Below, in pieces: positions 32,336-42,860 of a DNA stretch of 64,000 bases; within the stretch, counting starts at the first letter, position 1, and each line of letters opens with the position of its first letter. The DNA lies in assembly GCF_950295315.1 (NCBI RefSeq), contig NC_080179.1:65065126-65129125 (forward strand), written 5' to 3'. The notes beneath the pieces are model-generated. The model did no database searches, was not told the DNA's origin, and saw nothing but the letters and a program-made list of their open reading frames with translations. The DNA comes from Erinaceus europaeus (Eukaryota; Chordata; Mammalia; Eulipotyphla; Erinaceidae). A program made the position numbers and the translations under genes.

Positions 32336-32580
32336 CTCTTTGACAGGCTAGGAGTATGGATCAACCTGTCAATGCCCATGTTCAGCAGGGAAACAATTAC
32401 AGAAGCCAGACCTTCTACCATCTGCACCCCATAATTATCCTTGATCCATAAGCCCAGAGGGTTAAAAAAAAAAAAAGGAAAGCTATCAGGGGAGGGGAGG
32501 GGATACGAATCTCTGATGGTGGGAATTGTACCCATCTCATCCTATGGTCTTGTCAGTATTCCATTTTATAAATAAATTCA
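32336..32580 (+). mobile_element. Family R retroposon, block B
   Basis: CAGGCTAGGAGTATGGATCA, CAATGCCCATGTTCAGCAGG, AATTACAGAAGCCAGACC, a run of 13 A residues, GGATACGAATCTCTGATGG and TTTTATAAATAAA. It is 5'-truncated inside block B. Confidence 0.88.
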
Positions 32581-32786
32581 TAATAATAATGAAATAATGT
32601 TTCTCTTTTAGTATACTAGAACTCTCTAATAAAAGTATTGCTGTCAGATTCTGGGAGTAGGTAGGAGCTGTTGCCAAAATATTGATTCTAATATAGAAAA
32701 CAAAGACAGTTGAAAATGACAATTGACTTTATTTTAAAGTTTGTCTACCTTTATTAAAACAAAATGTAATAGAAAATTCAATTTAT
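32581..32786. other. Short unique interval
   Basis: Nothing was recognised. Confidence 0.3.
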
Positions 32787-33268
32787 ACAGGACCCACAGA
32801 GTATAAATGAGACTAGTTTGGAAATTCACAGGGCCAAGTACTTCCAGCTTGGCTCTGACTGCTGGAAGAGTATTTGAAATGAGCCCAGTGCTTTGGATCC
32901 TCATGGTGTGGAATTTCTGTGCATAACCACTGTGTTCCTCCACCCTGATTTATCTCTTGGTGAGGAGTGAGTGATTAAGCTAAGAAGCCTACTTAGAGTT
33001 AAAAATCCCTCAGGCTCCCATAGCCGACAGAGAAGAAAAAGAACAAAAGAGATTTTAACAGACATTTGCTTCTACTCAGGGATTGGAATAGTATTAAAAC
33101 AACTGTTAATTTCCACAACTGTGAACTCTTATGTAAAGAGTTATTTAGGCAAAATATTTAGACACAAGTCACTCCAAGCAAAAGTAATCAGTAATTTGAA
33201 AAATACTGAGAGAGGAACCTCATAAAATACTATATAGAAAGGTTAAACCAAGAAGAAATATTGCAGAA

Positions 33269-33865
33269 ATGAACTAGGACAAAAGTCCAGATAAAAGCCC
33301 CCCAAAGGTTGAAGCACATAATGATGAGGTCAACAAGCAAATGTTAGTTAAGGAATTAATCACAAGAGTGAGCAAAGAGTTTGCAAGTAGAAATGGAGAA
33401 ACAAAAAATGAGACTCTGGAAGAAAACACTAATTATATCAAAGTAATTAGAGAGCTGAAAGCTGAAATAGCTGAGCTAAGAACAAAACTAGCTGAACAAG
33501 CTAGAAGAGTATCAGAACAGCATAACAAAATGGCAGAACTACAGAAAACAGCAGAGGGGAGAGAGAATAGAATAAATGAGGCTGAAAAAAGCATTAGCAA
33601 GATCAAGGATGAATTAGAGAAAACTAAGAAAAAAGTAAGAGGTCTCAAAATGAGGTTAAGAGATACTGAAAATTACCACAGAGACATATGGGGTGACTTC
33701 AAAAGAAATAATATACTCATTAAAATAAATATACTACCAAGAGCCATATACAAACTTAATGCTTTCCCCATCAAGATCCCGACCACATTTTCTAGGAGAA
33801 TCAAACAAATGCTAACATGTTTATCTGGAACCATAAAAGATCTAGAATTGCCCAAACAATCTTGA
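33269..33865 (+). pseudogene. L1-B chimeric frame: ORF1 coiled coil fused to ORF2 C-terminal part
   Basis: The ORF1 ATG at 33269 is in frame with the open run from 33341; codon 3 is TAG where L1-A has CAG. From 33341 the frame is open for 174 codons. About 120 of these form a Lys/Glu/Ala-rich coiled-coil stretch (ELKAEIAELRTKLAEQ), followed after the deletion by ORF2-type sequence (INILPRAIYKLNAF). The in-frame join is probably chance. No evidence of expression is visible. Confidence 0.75.
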
Positions 33866-35010
33866 GAAGAAAGAAATGAACTGGAGGCATAACACCCTCA
33901 GATATTAAATTGTATTATAGGTCCATTGTAATCAAAACTGCTTGGTACTGGAACATGAATAGACACACTGACCAGGGGAATAGAACTGAGAGCCTAGAAG
34001 TAAGTCCCCATACCTATGGATATCTAATCTTTGAAAAAGGTGCCCAGACTATTAAATGGGAAAAGAAGAGTCTCTTCAACAAATGATGTTGGAAAAATGT
34101 GTTGAAACATGCAGAAGAATGAAACTGAACCACTATATTTCACCAAACACAAAAGAAAATTCCAAGTAGATCAAGGAATGGAAGTTTGAATGGAAATACC
34201 AAACACTTAGAGGAAAATATTGGCAGAATTCTTTTCCACATAAATTTTAAAGGCATCTTCAATGAAACAAATCCAATTAGAAAAAAGACTAAAGCAAGTA
34301 TAAACCTATAGGACTACATAAAATTAAAAAGCTTCTGCACAGCAAAATAAACCAATACCCAAACAAAGAGACCCCTCACAGAATGAGCGGAGGTCTTTAC
34401 ATGCTATACATCAGACAAGAGTTTAATAATCAAAATACAAAAAGAGCTTCTCCAACTCAACAACAAGAAAACTAATGACCTCATCCAAAAAGGGGGAGAA
34501 GACATAGACAGAATATTCACCACAGAAGAGACCCAAAAGGCCAATAATCACATGAAAAAATTCTCCAAGTCATTGATTGTAAGAGAAATGCAAATAAAGA
34601 CAACAATAAGATATCACTTCACTCCTGTGAGAATGTCATACATCAGAAAAGGTAACAGCAACAAATGCTGGAGGGGTTGTGGGGTCAAAGGAACCCTCCT
34701 ACACTTCTAGTGGGAATGTAAATTGGTCCAACCCCTGTGGAGATCAGTCTGTAGAACTCTCACAGGGCTAGAAATAGACCTACCCTATAACCCTACAATT
34801 CCTCTCCTGAGGACATATCCTAAGGCACCCATCATAAAAGGCACCCATCGAAAAAGATCTGTGTACACATATATTCTTAACAGCACAATTTGTAATAGGC
34901 AAAACCTGGAAGCAACCCAGGTGTCCAACAACAGATGAGTGGCTGAGCAAGTTGTGGTATGTATACACAATAGAATACTCATCAGCTATCAAAAATGGTG
35001 ACTTCACCAT
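33716..35010 (+). pseudogene. L1-B ORF2 C-terminal remnant
   Basis: It contains [25 protein letters not shown] sequence split by stops, then the Cys-rich C-terminal motif (CWRGCG...LLHF*WECK). There, a TAG at 34708-34710 replaces the residue after the position normally occupied by Cys/Trp. A 71-codon frame at 34723-34938 holds LVQPLW-type sequence that follows this motif in L1. This domain is needed for ORF2p function in active L1. Confidence 0.75.
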
Positions 35011-35345
35011 TTTCAGCCTATCTTGGATTAAGCTTGAAGAACTCATGTTAAGTGAAATGGGTCAGAAACAGAAGGTAAATATGGGATGATCTCACTCACA
35101 GGAAGAAGTTGAAAAACAAGATCAGAAGAGAAAACACTAAGCTAGAACCTGGACTGGCGCTGGTGTATTACATCAAACTAAAAGACTCTGGGGTGTGTAG
35201 AGGGGAGAATACAAGTCATGGAAAGGTTGACAGAGGACCTAGTAGGGGTTGTATTGTTATATGGAAAACTGAGAAATGTTCTGCATGTACAAACTATTGT
35301 ATTTTCTGTGGAATGTAAAACATTAATCCCCCAATAAAGGGAAAC

Positions 35346-35541
35346 AACAATTTAGAAAAATTCAATTTAGACTCCTGTTCACTTGTACAGATAGTTATCT
35401 TAAATTTAAGGCAGTCTGACTTATTTGAGAAAACAATGAAAATAATTACTTAAATATTTGTGTATAAAGTAGCTATTTATTTTTTCATATATACTCCTAG
35501 AAAAAAAAGGCACCATAGTAGAACCAGTGATATTGTGTTTT
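35346..35541. other. Short unique interval
   Basis: No feature was recognised before the SINE. Confidence 0.3.
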
Positions 35542-35904
35542 TTTGTTTTTTTTTTTGCCTCCAGGGTTATTTCCAGCCCTTGGTGCCTGCACCACAATTC
35601 CATTGCTCCTGGAAGCTGTATGTATATGTATATGTATGTATGTATGTATTTTCCCCTTATGTGCCCTGGTTGTTTTATCATTGTTGTGGTTATTATTATT
35701 GTTGTTATTGATGTCATTGTTGTTGGATAAGACAGGGAGAAATTGAGAGAGGAGGGGAAGACAGAGAGGAGAGAGAAAGATAGACACCTGCAGACCTGCT
35801 TCACTGCTTATGAGCCGCCCCACTGCAGGTGAGGAGCTGGGGGCTCGAATCGGGATCCTTTTATGCCCTGTGCTCTTAACCAGCTGCAGTAACACCTGAG
35901 CCCC
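35542..35904 (-). mobile_element. Type I SINE, long subtype, antisense
   Basis: TTGCCTCCAGGGTTATTTCC (module), a TATG microsatellite at 35619-35650, TTGTTGGATAAGACAGGGAG, CACCTGCAGACCTGCTTCAC and GGCTCGAATCGGGATCC appear in reverse order. TGTGTTTT-type flanks suggest a target duplication. Confidence 0.92.
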
Positions 35905-36722
35905 TGTGTTTTCTTTTCTTTACATGATTATTTAGTTTCCAGACTTCTATTTTCAGTACTAGCTGTACACATTTTCAAAATGCACTTTGTATTACCTTAC
36001 AAAATTAAAACTGGAGAAAGAAATCAACATGTTTAGACAGTGGAGAAACAGAGTCTCTAAGTAGTTTTACTGGGGCCTCTAAAAGCTACTAGACCCTGCG
36101 GCAGCTTTATGTTAATTAATATAGCTTTGCTTTAATGATATACATTTGTAATTATGCACTTTTAAGTACGTAGAGAACCTAATGTGTTTGGGAGAAGAAA
36201 ATAAATATAATGACACACTTTGTAAAAATAAACTTCATCTGAGTTGGAAAAACAGCCAAAGCTGAGTCTGAACCAAGAAGATAGATAGAGAATCTTCTTC
36301 TGCTTTCCTAAAACCTTTCAGTGTTTTCCTAGGAAGAAACATTTGTTACTGTTCATGAAAGTTCAGGGTTAAAAACAAATAAATAACCAAACAAACAAAC
36401 AGAAAAAAACATAAAATAACAAAACCTACAGAAGAGCCCCCCAAATCAGAAGACAAAAGAGAACAATACCCACATTATCTAACAGTTTTATCACAAAAGC
36501 AATAGGAATTGGACAAGACACTAGGATAGTTCACTTGTTCCTCAGTCCTTGACATCCAGACATAATTTTATTTGTAAGCCAAATTTAAGTGAAATAATAG
36601 AGACTAAAGGAGTGTCAAAAAAGCATGTGGGACACCTAAGCACTAATAAATTGACTTGAAGTGTACAAAGCAGCTCAAGAGTATAAGATGATAAAAACAA
36701 AGATGAAAATGATCAATTTAAG
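35905..36722. other. Unique DNA
   Basis: A/C-rich CAAA repeats lie near 36385-36402. No gene or repeat family was recognised. Confidence 0.35.
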
Positions 36723-36734
36723 ACCTTTTACTGG

Positions 36735-36978
36735 GGCCAGGTGGTGGTGGACCTGTTACAATGTGCACATGTTACACTCAAGTGCACATGTTACAATGCA
36801 CAGGGATCCAGGTTTGAGCCCCCAGTCCCCACCTGCAGAGGGAAAGTTTTGCAAGTGGTGCAGCAGTGTTGCAGGTGTCTCTCTGTCCCTCCCCCTCTAT
36901 CACCCCTTTCCGTCTAGATTTCTGGCTGTCTCTATCCAATAAACAAACAAACAAACAAACAAAAAGATAAAAAAAAAT
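36735..36978 (+). mobile_element. Type II SINE, first of a same-site pair
   Basis: GGCCAGGTGGTGGTGGACC head with an internal GTGCACATGTTACA duplication, GGTTTGAGCCCCCAG B box, CACCTGCAGAGGG, CT-rich body and a CAAA-repeat tail. It is bracketed by ACCTTTTACTGG at 36723-36734 and 36979-36990. Confidence 0.92.
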
Positions 36979-36990
36979 ACCTTTTACTGG

Positions 36991-37266
36991 AGTCGGGCGG
37001 TAGTGCAGTGGGTTGAGCGCAGGTGGCCCAAAACACAAGGACTGGAGGAAGGATCCTGGTTTGAGCCCCTGGCTCCCCACCTGCAGGGGAGTCGCTTCAC
37101 AGGCGGTGAAGCAGGTCTGTAGATGTCGATCTTTCTCTCCCCTTCTTTGTCTTCCCCACCTCTCTCCATTTCTCTCTATCCTATCCAACAAAGACAACAA
37201 TAATAACTACAACAATAAAACAAGGGCAACAAAACGGAATAAATAAATTAAAAAATTATTTAAAAT
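36991..37266 (+). mobile_element. Type I SINE, second of a same-site pair
   Basis: AGTCGGGCGGTAGTGCAG head, GGTTTGAGCCCCTGG B box, CACCTGCAGGGGAGTCGCTTC region and an AAC/AAT tail, bracketed by ACCTTTTACTGG (36979) and ACCTTTTAC (37267-37275). It is a short-subtype copy. Confidence 0.92.
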
Positions 37267-37275
37267 ACCTTTTAC

Positions 37276-38280
37276 GTAACCCCTCAAGCTCTTTTTTTCT
37301 TTCTACTCTTGCTTCCTTGCCATAATAAATCCTGAGACCTTATCTCAATTATGATTTCTGTTTTTTGAGTAAACTTAGAAAAATCACTTAATCATTTTTT
37401 TAAACTACTGTATGTAAATATCTATACTACATGTCTTGCCTCTCCAAGTTGAACATCATCTATTAGCCAAAGACCAAGTGAAGAGTTAAATTCAATGGCC
37501 GGCGGCTGTGTGGTTTCTCTCATATACCTATCGGCATCCTCTGCAACTCTAGTGAGCCTCTTTTAGAGCTTTACATTAAAATGACCCTCAGATACATTGG
37601 GTGCCGACTGCAGAAATGCCAGACAGGCTTGGAGAAGATGAAACTTGTTGATTTTTTTTTACAAAGGATGCTTTAGTGGTAAACACAGGTACACAATGGA
37701 GGTTTGACTAGAGCACATCTCCAATTAAAGCTTTTCAAATTAATTTAACAGGACTCCTGAAATTTTCTGAACTCTTACTCATTTATAAAAATGCACTTTG
37801 CAAATTTCAGTGTTTGTGACTTTTCTATACGAGTGCTTATCTTCTCACAATAAGCCCTCATGCTTGCAGTACGTCAGCAATGAATAATACTTCAAGAAAG
37901 TAAATGAACTCTCACTGGAAAGCAAAGGCGCTCAGGAAAGTAATTAGAAGTATAAATACGAATAAAGTTATCAGGACACATACTAAAATTATATGATCAG
38001 TACACTCAGATCAGTACATTCAGATACATATTCAGTGACTACATTGGAAGTCACCTCCAATAATACAAATATTAAAACTGTGAAAAAAGTGTCTTTAAAC
38101 AGAATCTACTTACTAGCCTGTTTTCCTAAGCCTCCCCATAGCATAAACACAAATACAATCAAAATTCTTGCCATACATGCTGACTTTGGCTTTATTTTTC
38201 CTGCCTTCCTGATCATCATACAATCATCCTGGAGATAAAGATACTAAGTATAATAAGAAAAATCACTGGGTTTTGTTGGT
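37276..38280. other. Unique DNA
   Basis: A small duplication of GATCAGTACAYTCAGAT-like sequence lies near 37995-38025. The 81-codon frame at 37993-38238 has no recognisable domain. Confidence 0.35.
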
Positions 38281-38430
38281 TTGTTTTGCTTTTTTTTTAT
38301 TTGTCTTTTTTTTTTTTTTCCCCAGAGCACTGCTCACTTCTGGTTTATGGTGGTGCAAAGGACTGGTTTTGGAGCCTCAGGCTTCAGAGCCTGTTTTTAT
38401 AACCATCGTGCCATCTCATCTGTCCACATT
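38281..38430 (-). mobile_element. Type III SINE, antisense
   Basis: A T-rich start, CAGAGCACTGCTCACTTCTG, TTTATGGTGGTGC, GGAGCCTCAGGCTTCAGAG and ATAACCATCGTGCCATC are the reverse type III order. The B-box part has been deleted. Confidence 0.8.
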
Positions 38431-38499
38431 TTTTTAAAAATAGCTCTCAGGGTTATCACTGAGGTTTATTGGTGTCTAGAGGATGATTCTACCATTCCT

Positions 38500-38715
38500 A
38501 GTGGCCTTTTATTTATTTATTTTGATAGAGACAAAGAGGATTTGAGAGAAAGGGGTAATAGAGAGGGAGAGAGAAAATAAACAGGGATACCTGAAGAATT
38601 ACTTCACTACATGTGAAGCTTTCCCATTGACTGTGGGGACTGGGGACTCGAATCCAGTTAGGTCTTTGGGAGCGGTAAGGTATGCACTCTAAGTGCATCA
38701 CTACTTAGTCCCTAG
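38500..38715 (-). mobile_element. Type II SINE, antisense
   Basis: TTTATTTATTTTGATAGAGA, TTACTTCACTACATGTGAAG, GGGGACTCGAATCCAGTT and GTGCATCACTACTTAGTCCC are present in reverse order. Confidence 0.85.
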
Positions 38716-39536
38716 AGAAAGTGCTTTTTATTCTAGGATCCTACCATGGGCTTCTACCATCATTTTTTTTTCTTTAGTGATAGGAACATCTTTATTTGTC
38801 ATAATTATGATTATTCATGATCACACTTGAGACTGTGCTGATGAGGAGAATCACAATAGGATCACCATAAAGACTAAATATCAATTATGGGGTTAGGATT
38901 TGTGAGTCAACCTAAACTCCATAGAAGGGAGAGGGGAAGTTTAAATTCAGCCCTGCACCATTGACTTAATCAAGCATGCCTCTAAAATGGAGCATCAATA
39001 AAAACTTTGGATGCTAGAACTCAGTGGACTTCCCTGATAAAAAAAACAGCATACCTGAAAAATAATAGGCCCTGACTCCACAGGACAAGGCATGTGAGTT
39101 CTGAAATCAAGAACCTCTTAGACCTCAAACCATGCCCTGCGTTTCTTCTATAGTTTCTGATCCCTAGACTGCAGTATTTATACTGAAAGCTATTGTTGTA
39201 GTATCTGGTTGAGTTACTATTGTCATTCTAGAGCGTTCTTGAACTTGAGAGCATTGTAAGGATGGCTGAATTTATAAGTACAGTCAACCAGAAGTGTGAA
39301 GGATCTGGAGAACCCCTGAACTTGTTTTTGGCATCTGCATAGGGCTGGGAATCTCCAAGAAGGATGAGCCCTTAGTACCAGGGAGTTATGCTTACTTAAT
39401 TCAAGTGGCTCCTGCTAGAAGCAAACTAAAATACTCCAGTTGGCTGTGGTGTAGTGGAACATATTTTAGGGAGACATGAAATCATATCCCTGAGATAAAA
39501 TTGTCTTATACAGTAATATCTCTCTAGTTAACATTT
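38716..39536. other. Unique DNA
   Basis: No gene, RNA or repeat family was recognised. Confidence 0.35.
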
Positions 39537-39814
39537 AAAAAGTAATTTGACCCACTAAGGAAAGATAGAAACAGGCTAGGATGCCCATGTCCAGTGGAGA
39601 AGCAATTACAGAAGCTAGACCTTCCCCCTTCTGCATTCCAGAATGATCCTAGGTCCATACTCCCAGAGGGATAAAGAATTGGAAAGCTACCAATGGAGGG
39701 GATGGGATACAGAACTCTGGTGATGGAAATGGTGTGGCATTGTACTCCTCTTATCCTACAGTCCTGTTGAGCATTATTAAATCAATAAAAATAAACAAAT
39801 AAAAAGTAATTTGA
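39537..39814 (+). mobile_element. Family R retroposon, block B, with exact 14-bp target duplication
   Basis: AAAAAGTAATTTGA at 39537-39550 is repeated exactly at 39801-39814. Between them lie GAAGCAATTACAGAAGCTAG, GGGATGGGATACAGAACTC and the A-rich 3' end. The 5' truncation plus A-tail plus target duplication show that R copies moved by an L1-type mechanism. Confidence 0.92.
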
Positions 39815-39856
39815 TATTATCCCATAGGATTACTCAAATAATTTGAATTTTAAAAA

Positions 39857-40193
39857 GGGGGGTCAGGCAGTAGTGCAGTGGGTTAAGCGCACATGGTGCA
39901 AAGTACAAGGACCTGCATAGGGATACTGGTTCTAGCTCTGGCTCCCCACCTGCAAGGAGGTCGCTTCACCAATGGTGAAGCAGGTCTGCAGGTGTCTTTC
40001 TCTCTCCCTCTCTGTCTCCCCTCCTCTCTCGATTTCTCTCTATCCTATCCAACAACAACAGCATCAATGGCAACAGGGACAGTGGCCACAACAACTAGGG
40101 CAACAAAATGGGGAAAGAGAAGGCCTCCAGGAGCAGTGAATTCTTAGTGCAGGCACAGAGGCCCAGCAATGACCCTAGAGCAAAAAAAAAAAA
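39857..40193 (+). mobile_element. Type I SINE, long subtype
   Basis: GGTCAGGCAGTAGTGCAGTG head, GGTTCTAGCTCTGG B box, CACCTGCAAGGAGGTCGC, AACAACAGCATC tail, then the module GGCCTCCAGGAGCAGTGAAT to AATGACCCTAGAGC and poly(A). Confidence 0.92.
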
Positions 40194-41104
40194 GGTGCTT
40201 TTTGACAACTAAGCATGAACATCAGGAATAGATCAGTGACATAGCACATACCCAGCACTTTGTCCTTTTCCTGCTACTCCTGGTACTAGGAACCTTCCAC
40301 AGAGGACTCTTCTGTTAAAGCTGAAGACTCCGCTCCATCCCAGTTGAAGGGAGAAAATACAGCTTTCTCCCTTTCCAACCTAGTTCTAACCCTGAAAGTG
40401 TCATTCTTTAACAGAGTGAATGATTAAAACGAATGGCAGGAAAGTGCTATACAGAGATCTTTAGGTTAGTCCTATTTTTTAGACCTTCTCCTAGTGGCAA
40501 AGACAATGGAAAGAACTCAAACAAATTTGCCCTTTCCATTGATCAGGGCCTCAATGGGACAGTAAAGTTCCTCTAAAAATGAAAAGGTTCCTTCCTTTAG
40601 AGTCCAGCTCCAGGCTGCCTCTCACAATATTATTATTTCTTTTTTTATTTGTGATTAATAGTAGGTTATGATTGTTAAGATCAGTATATAGTTGCACACC
40701 ACACACACAACCAAAAATCTGTAGCTCCATCTTCCCAACTCCCAATGTCACCACTTATTTCTTATCCCAAATATATATATATGATTAGCAGTGGGATTAT
40801 CTGTAGGGTAGTGAAGTAATATAATTCCAGAGATACCAAAAAGTCAGAACTGATAATTAGATTCATCAATCTGAATTTCCACATGTAGAGAGCATATTCA
40901 TAGCTCTGCCTAAGCCAAATTATATCCTTACCTAGATCTGTCTTTCCTTGTCACACCCATTCTTCCATCCTTTCATCCCTTCCATTTCAGTTCTCTTATG
41001 TCCTCTCTTGGGCCAGTTGCTGGCCAATTACCTTTTTTTAGTTAGATAGAGAAGAAGACATCCAACACCACTGAACCATCCAGGGAACACTTCTATGTGT
41101 CTTC
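40194..41104. other. Unique DNA
   Basis: An ATATATAT run lies near 40771. No feature beyond that was recognised. Confidence 0.35.
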
Positions 41105-41400
41105 TTTTTTTTTTAATTTTTTTTTTAATATAAAATGAAAACACTAACAAAAACATATGATAAGAGGGGTGCAATTCCACACAATTCCCACCACCAGAAC
41201 TTCATATCCCATCTCCTTCCTGATAGCTTTCCTAGTCTTTAACCCTCTGAGAGCATGGAACCAGGGTCCTTATGGGGTGTAGAAGGTCTGGCTTCTGTAA
41301 TTACTTCCCCGCTGAACATGGACATTGACAGGTTGCTCTATACTCCAAGCCTGTCTCTCTCTTTCCCTAGAGGGGCAGAGCTCTGGGGAAGCGGGGCTGC
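41105..41400 (-). mobile_element. Family R retroposon, block B, antisense
   Basis: A T-rich start (poly(A) end), then GGGTGCAATTCCACACAATT, TCCCACCACCAGAACTTCAT, TTCTGTAATTACTTCCCCGC and CCCTAGAGGGGCAGAGCTC is block B in reverse complement. Confidence 0.88.
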
Positions 41401-41812
41401 AGGCCACCAGGCCATCCCATCACCTGGGGCCTAGTTAGGGAGTCCTGGGATTCCCACACAGACATGGTGGGCCTAGACCTCTAACAGATCTCTCTCACCA
41501 CTGTCACTGGTCATCTCCATCAGGAACAACATAATGACCCCTCTGTGGGCCCCTATCAGACCTGGCCATCAGTGTGGATCAACAAGGGTGGGGAGTGTTC
41601 CATTCTCTACAGGGAGGTTGGATAGCATACTATGCCTATTACCCAAGGATGATGGGTCTTGAAATTGGTTCAGCCTGGAATGTTCCTAGCCGTGACCACA
41701 AAATGTGAGCTCAGACCTACAGGGATGCAGAGAGTACATAGACTCCTGTGCTGACTATAGGCCAAGGATCAGATCGATGGGGTTTACAGTCAACAACACT
41801 CTGTTTGTCTTC
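41401..41812 (+). mobile_element. Family R mid-A blocks, inverted relative to adjacent block B
   Basis: CATCACCTGGGGCCTAGTTA, TCTCCATCAGGAACAACA, GTTCCTAGCCGTGACC and GATCGATGGGGTTTACAGTC are the mid and A blocks in plus orientation. They directly follow an antisense block B and block A2 is missing. The copy thus has an inverted 5' portion and a deletion at the junction. Confidence 0.8.
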
Positions 41813-42600
41813 TATGTGATACTGGGTGCATAGAATTTAGGACCTGGTGCATAGTAAAGTATTTAATCTATCCCTATCAGATGAGCTTATCTCCCTGCCT
41901 AATTCTAGAGCTTTCTTTTCCATAACTGTTTTTTGTTTTTTTCTTTTCAGTTTGTGGTTAGGTTCTGACCTTCAAATTCTGAGCAAAAATCCAACAGAAT
42001 AAACACTATCATATAGACTCAGGGTAATCTAATGTCACAAAGAGTAAAGACACGTTTCCTTTGAAGTTAGGAAACCTGCAGAAGTTGTGATGTACAAGTT
42101 CTCATCACCAACTAGCTTCCCTCATTGTGCTCAGGTCAGTGGTTGCTTCAAGTTTTTCTCAAAATCCATGTGTCAATAATCTCTTCATAGTTCTACAACT
42201 AAAGAGTCAACTCACATGATTTTGTCAGAAGAAAATCATTCAGCTTGAAAACTGACCTAAAATGTCCTCCTTTAAAGAAGTTGAAATTGCTTTTATTAAT
42301 CCTGAATGATTCTTTTGCCTATCATACACACATATATTTATAAATATGTCCATGCTTATATTTATGCAGAGTGATCCAAGGTACTTATTATTACCACACA
42401 TGTCATCAACCTAATTATTAAATATATCATCAAAAGGCATTGAGGTCATATTTTATAAACATGATAGTCCATAGAGCTAGGTCATTCACTAAAAGTTCTT
42501 AATTTATATTGCATGCAGAAAATAATTGTTCTTATGTTCTGAGTTGTAGAGAAAGTCTACCATCTAGATTTAAGAACACTAGTGCTTAATGGACAAAATA
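41813..42600. other. Unique DNA
   Basis: No feature was recognised. Confidence 0.35.
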
Positions 42601-42860
42601 GCTCCTAGATAGTGTTTTTGCTTTGCTCTGCAAACGATCTAGATTTGAGCCCAACCCAGACACACTGGAAGAAGATTTATGCTGTGACTTTTCCCTTTTT
42701 TCTTTCCTTTGTCCCCTCCTGCCTTCCTTCTTTCCTTCCTCCCTCCCTGTCCCCAACCTCCTCTCTCTTTCCTTTCTTTTCTTTTTTACCTGACTAGTTT
42801 AGTCATGAGCAGTGGAGCCCTGGAGACAATAACAACAACAACCAACAAACATTTAAAAAT
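42601..42860 (+). mobile_element. Type IV-like SINE with long pyrimidine tract
   Basis: TTTTTGCTTTGCTCTGCAAA, GATTTGAGCCCAACCC (B-box-like) and CACACTGGAAGAAG are followed by CT-rich sequence (42690-42788) and an AAC-rich tail. The family is recognised by layout rather than by a close match in the window. Confidence 0.5.

Larger units (their letters stand above)
32787..35345 (+). mobile_element. L1 LINE (L1-B) with large internal deletion
   Basis: It starts within the 5' UTR (matching L1-A from about 3870), includes the first part of ORF1, then jumps at about 33712 into ORF2 downstream of RT. From there it runs unbroken to the 3' UTR and the CCCCCAATAAAGG end. The joined element is about 2.56 kb. 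ORF1's end, the endonuclease and the RT are gone. Confidence 0.9.

Noticed and set aside
41105..41812. Inverted arrangement as terminal inverted repeats of a DNA transposon
   Set aside because: Direct copies (50.2 and 53.7 kb) carry block B only at the A-tailed 3' end, and the 39.5-kb copy has a LINE-type target duplication.
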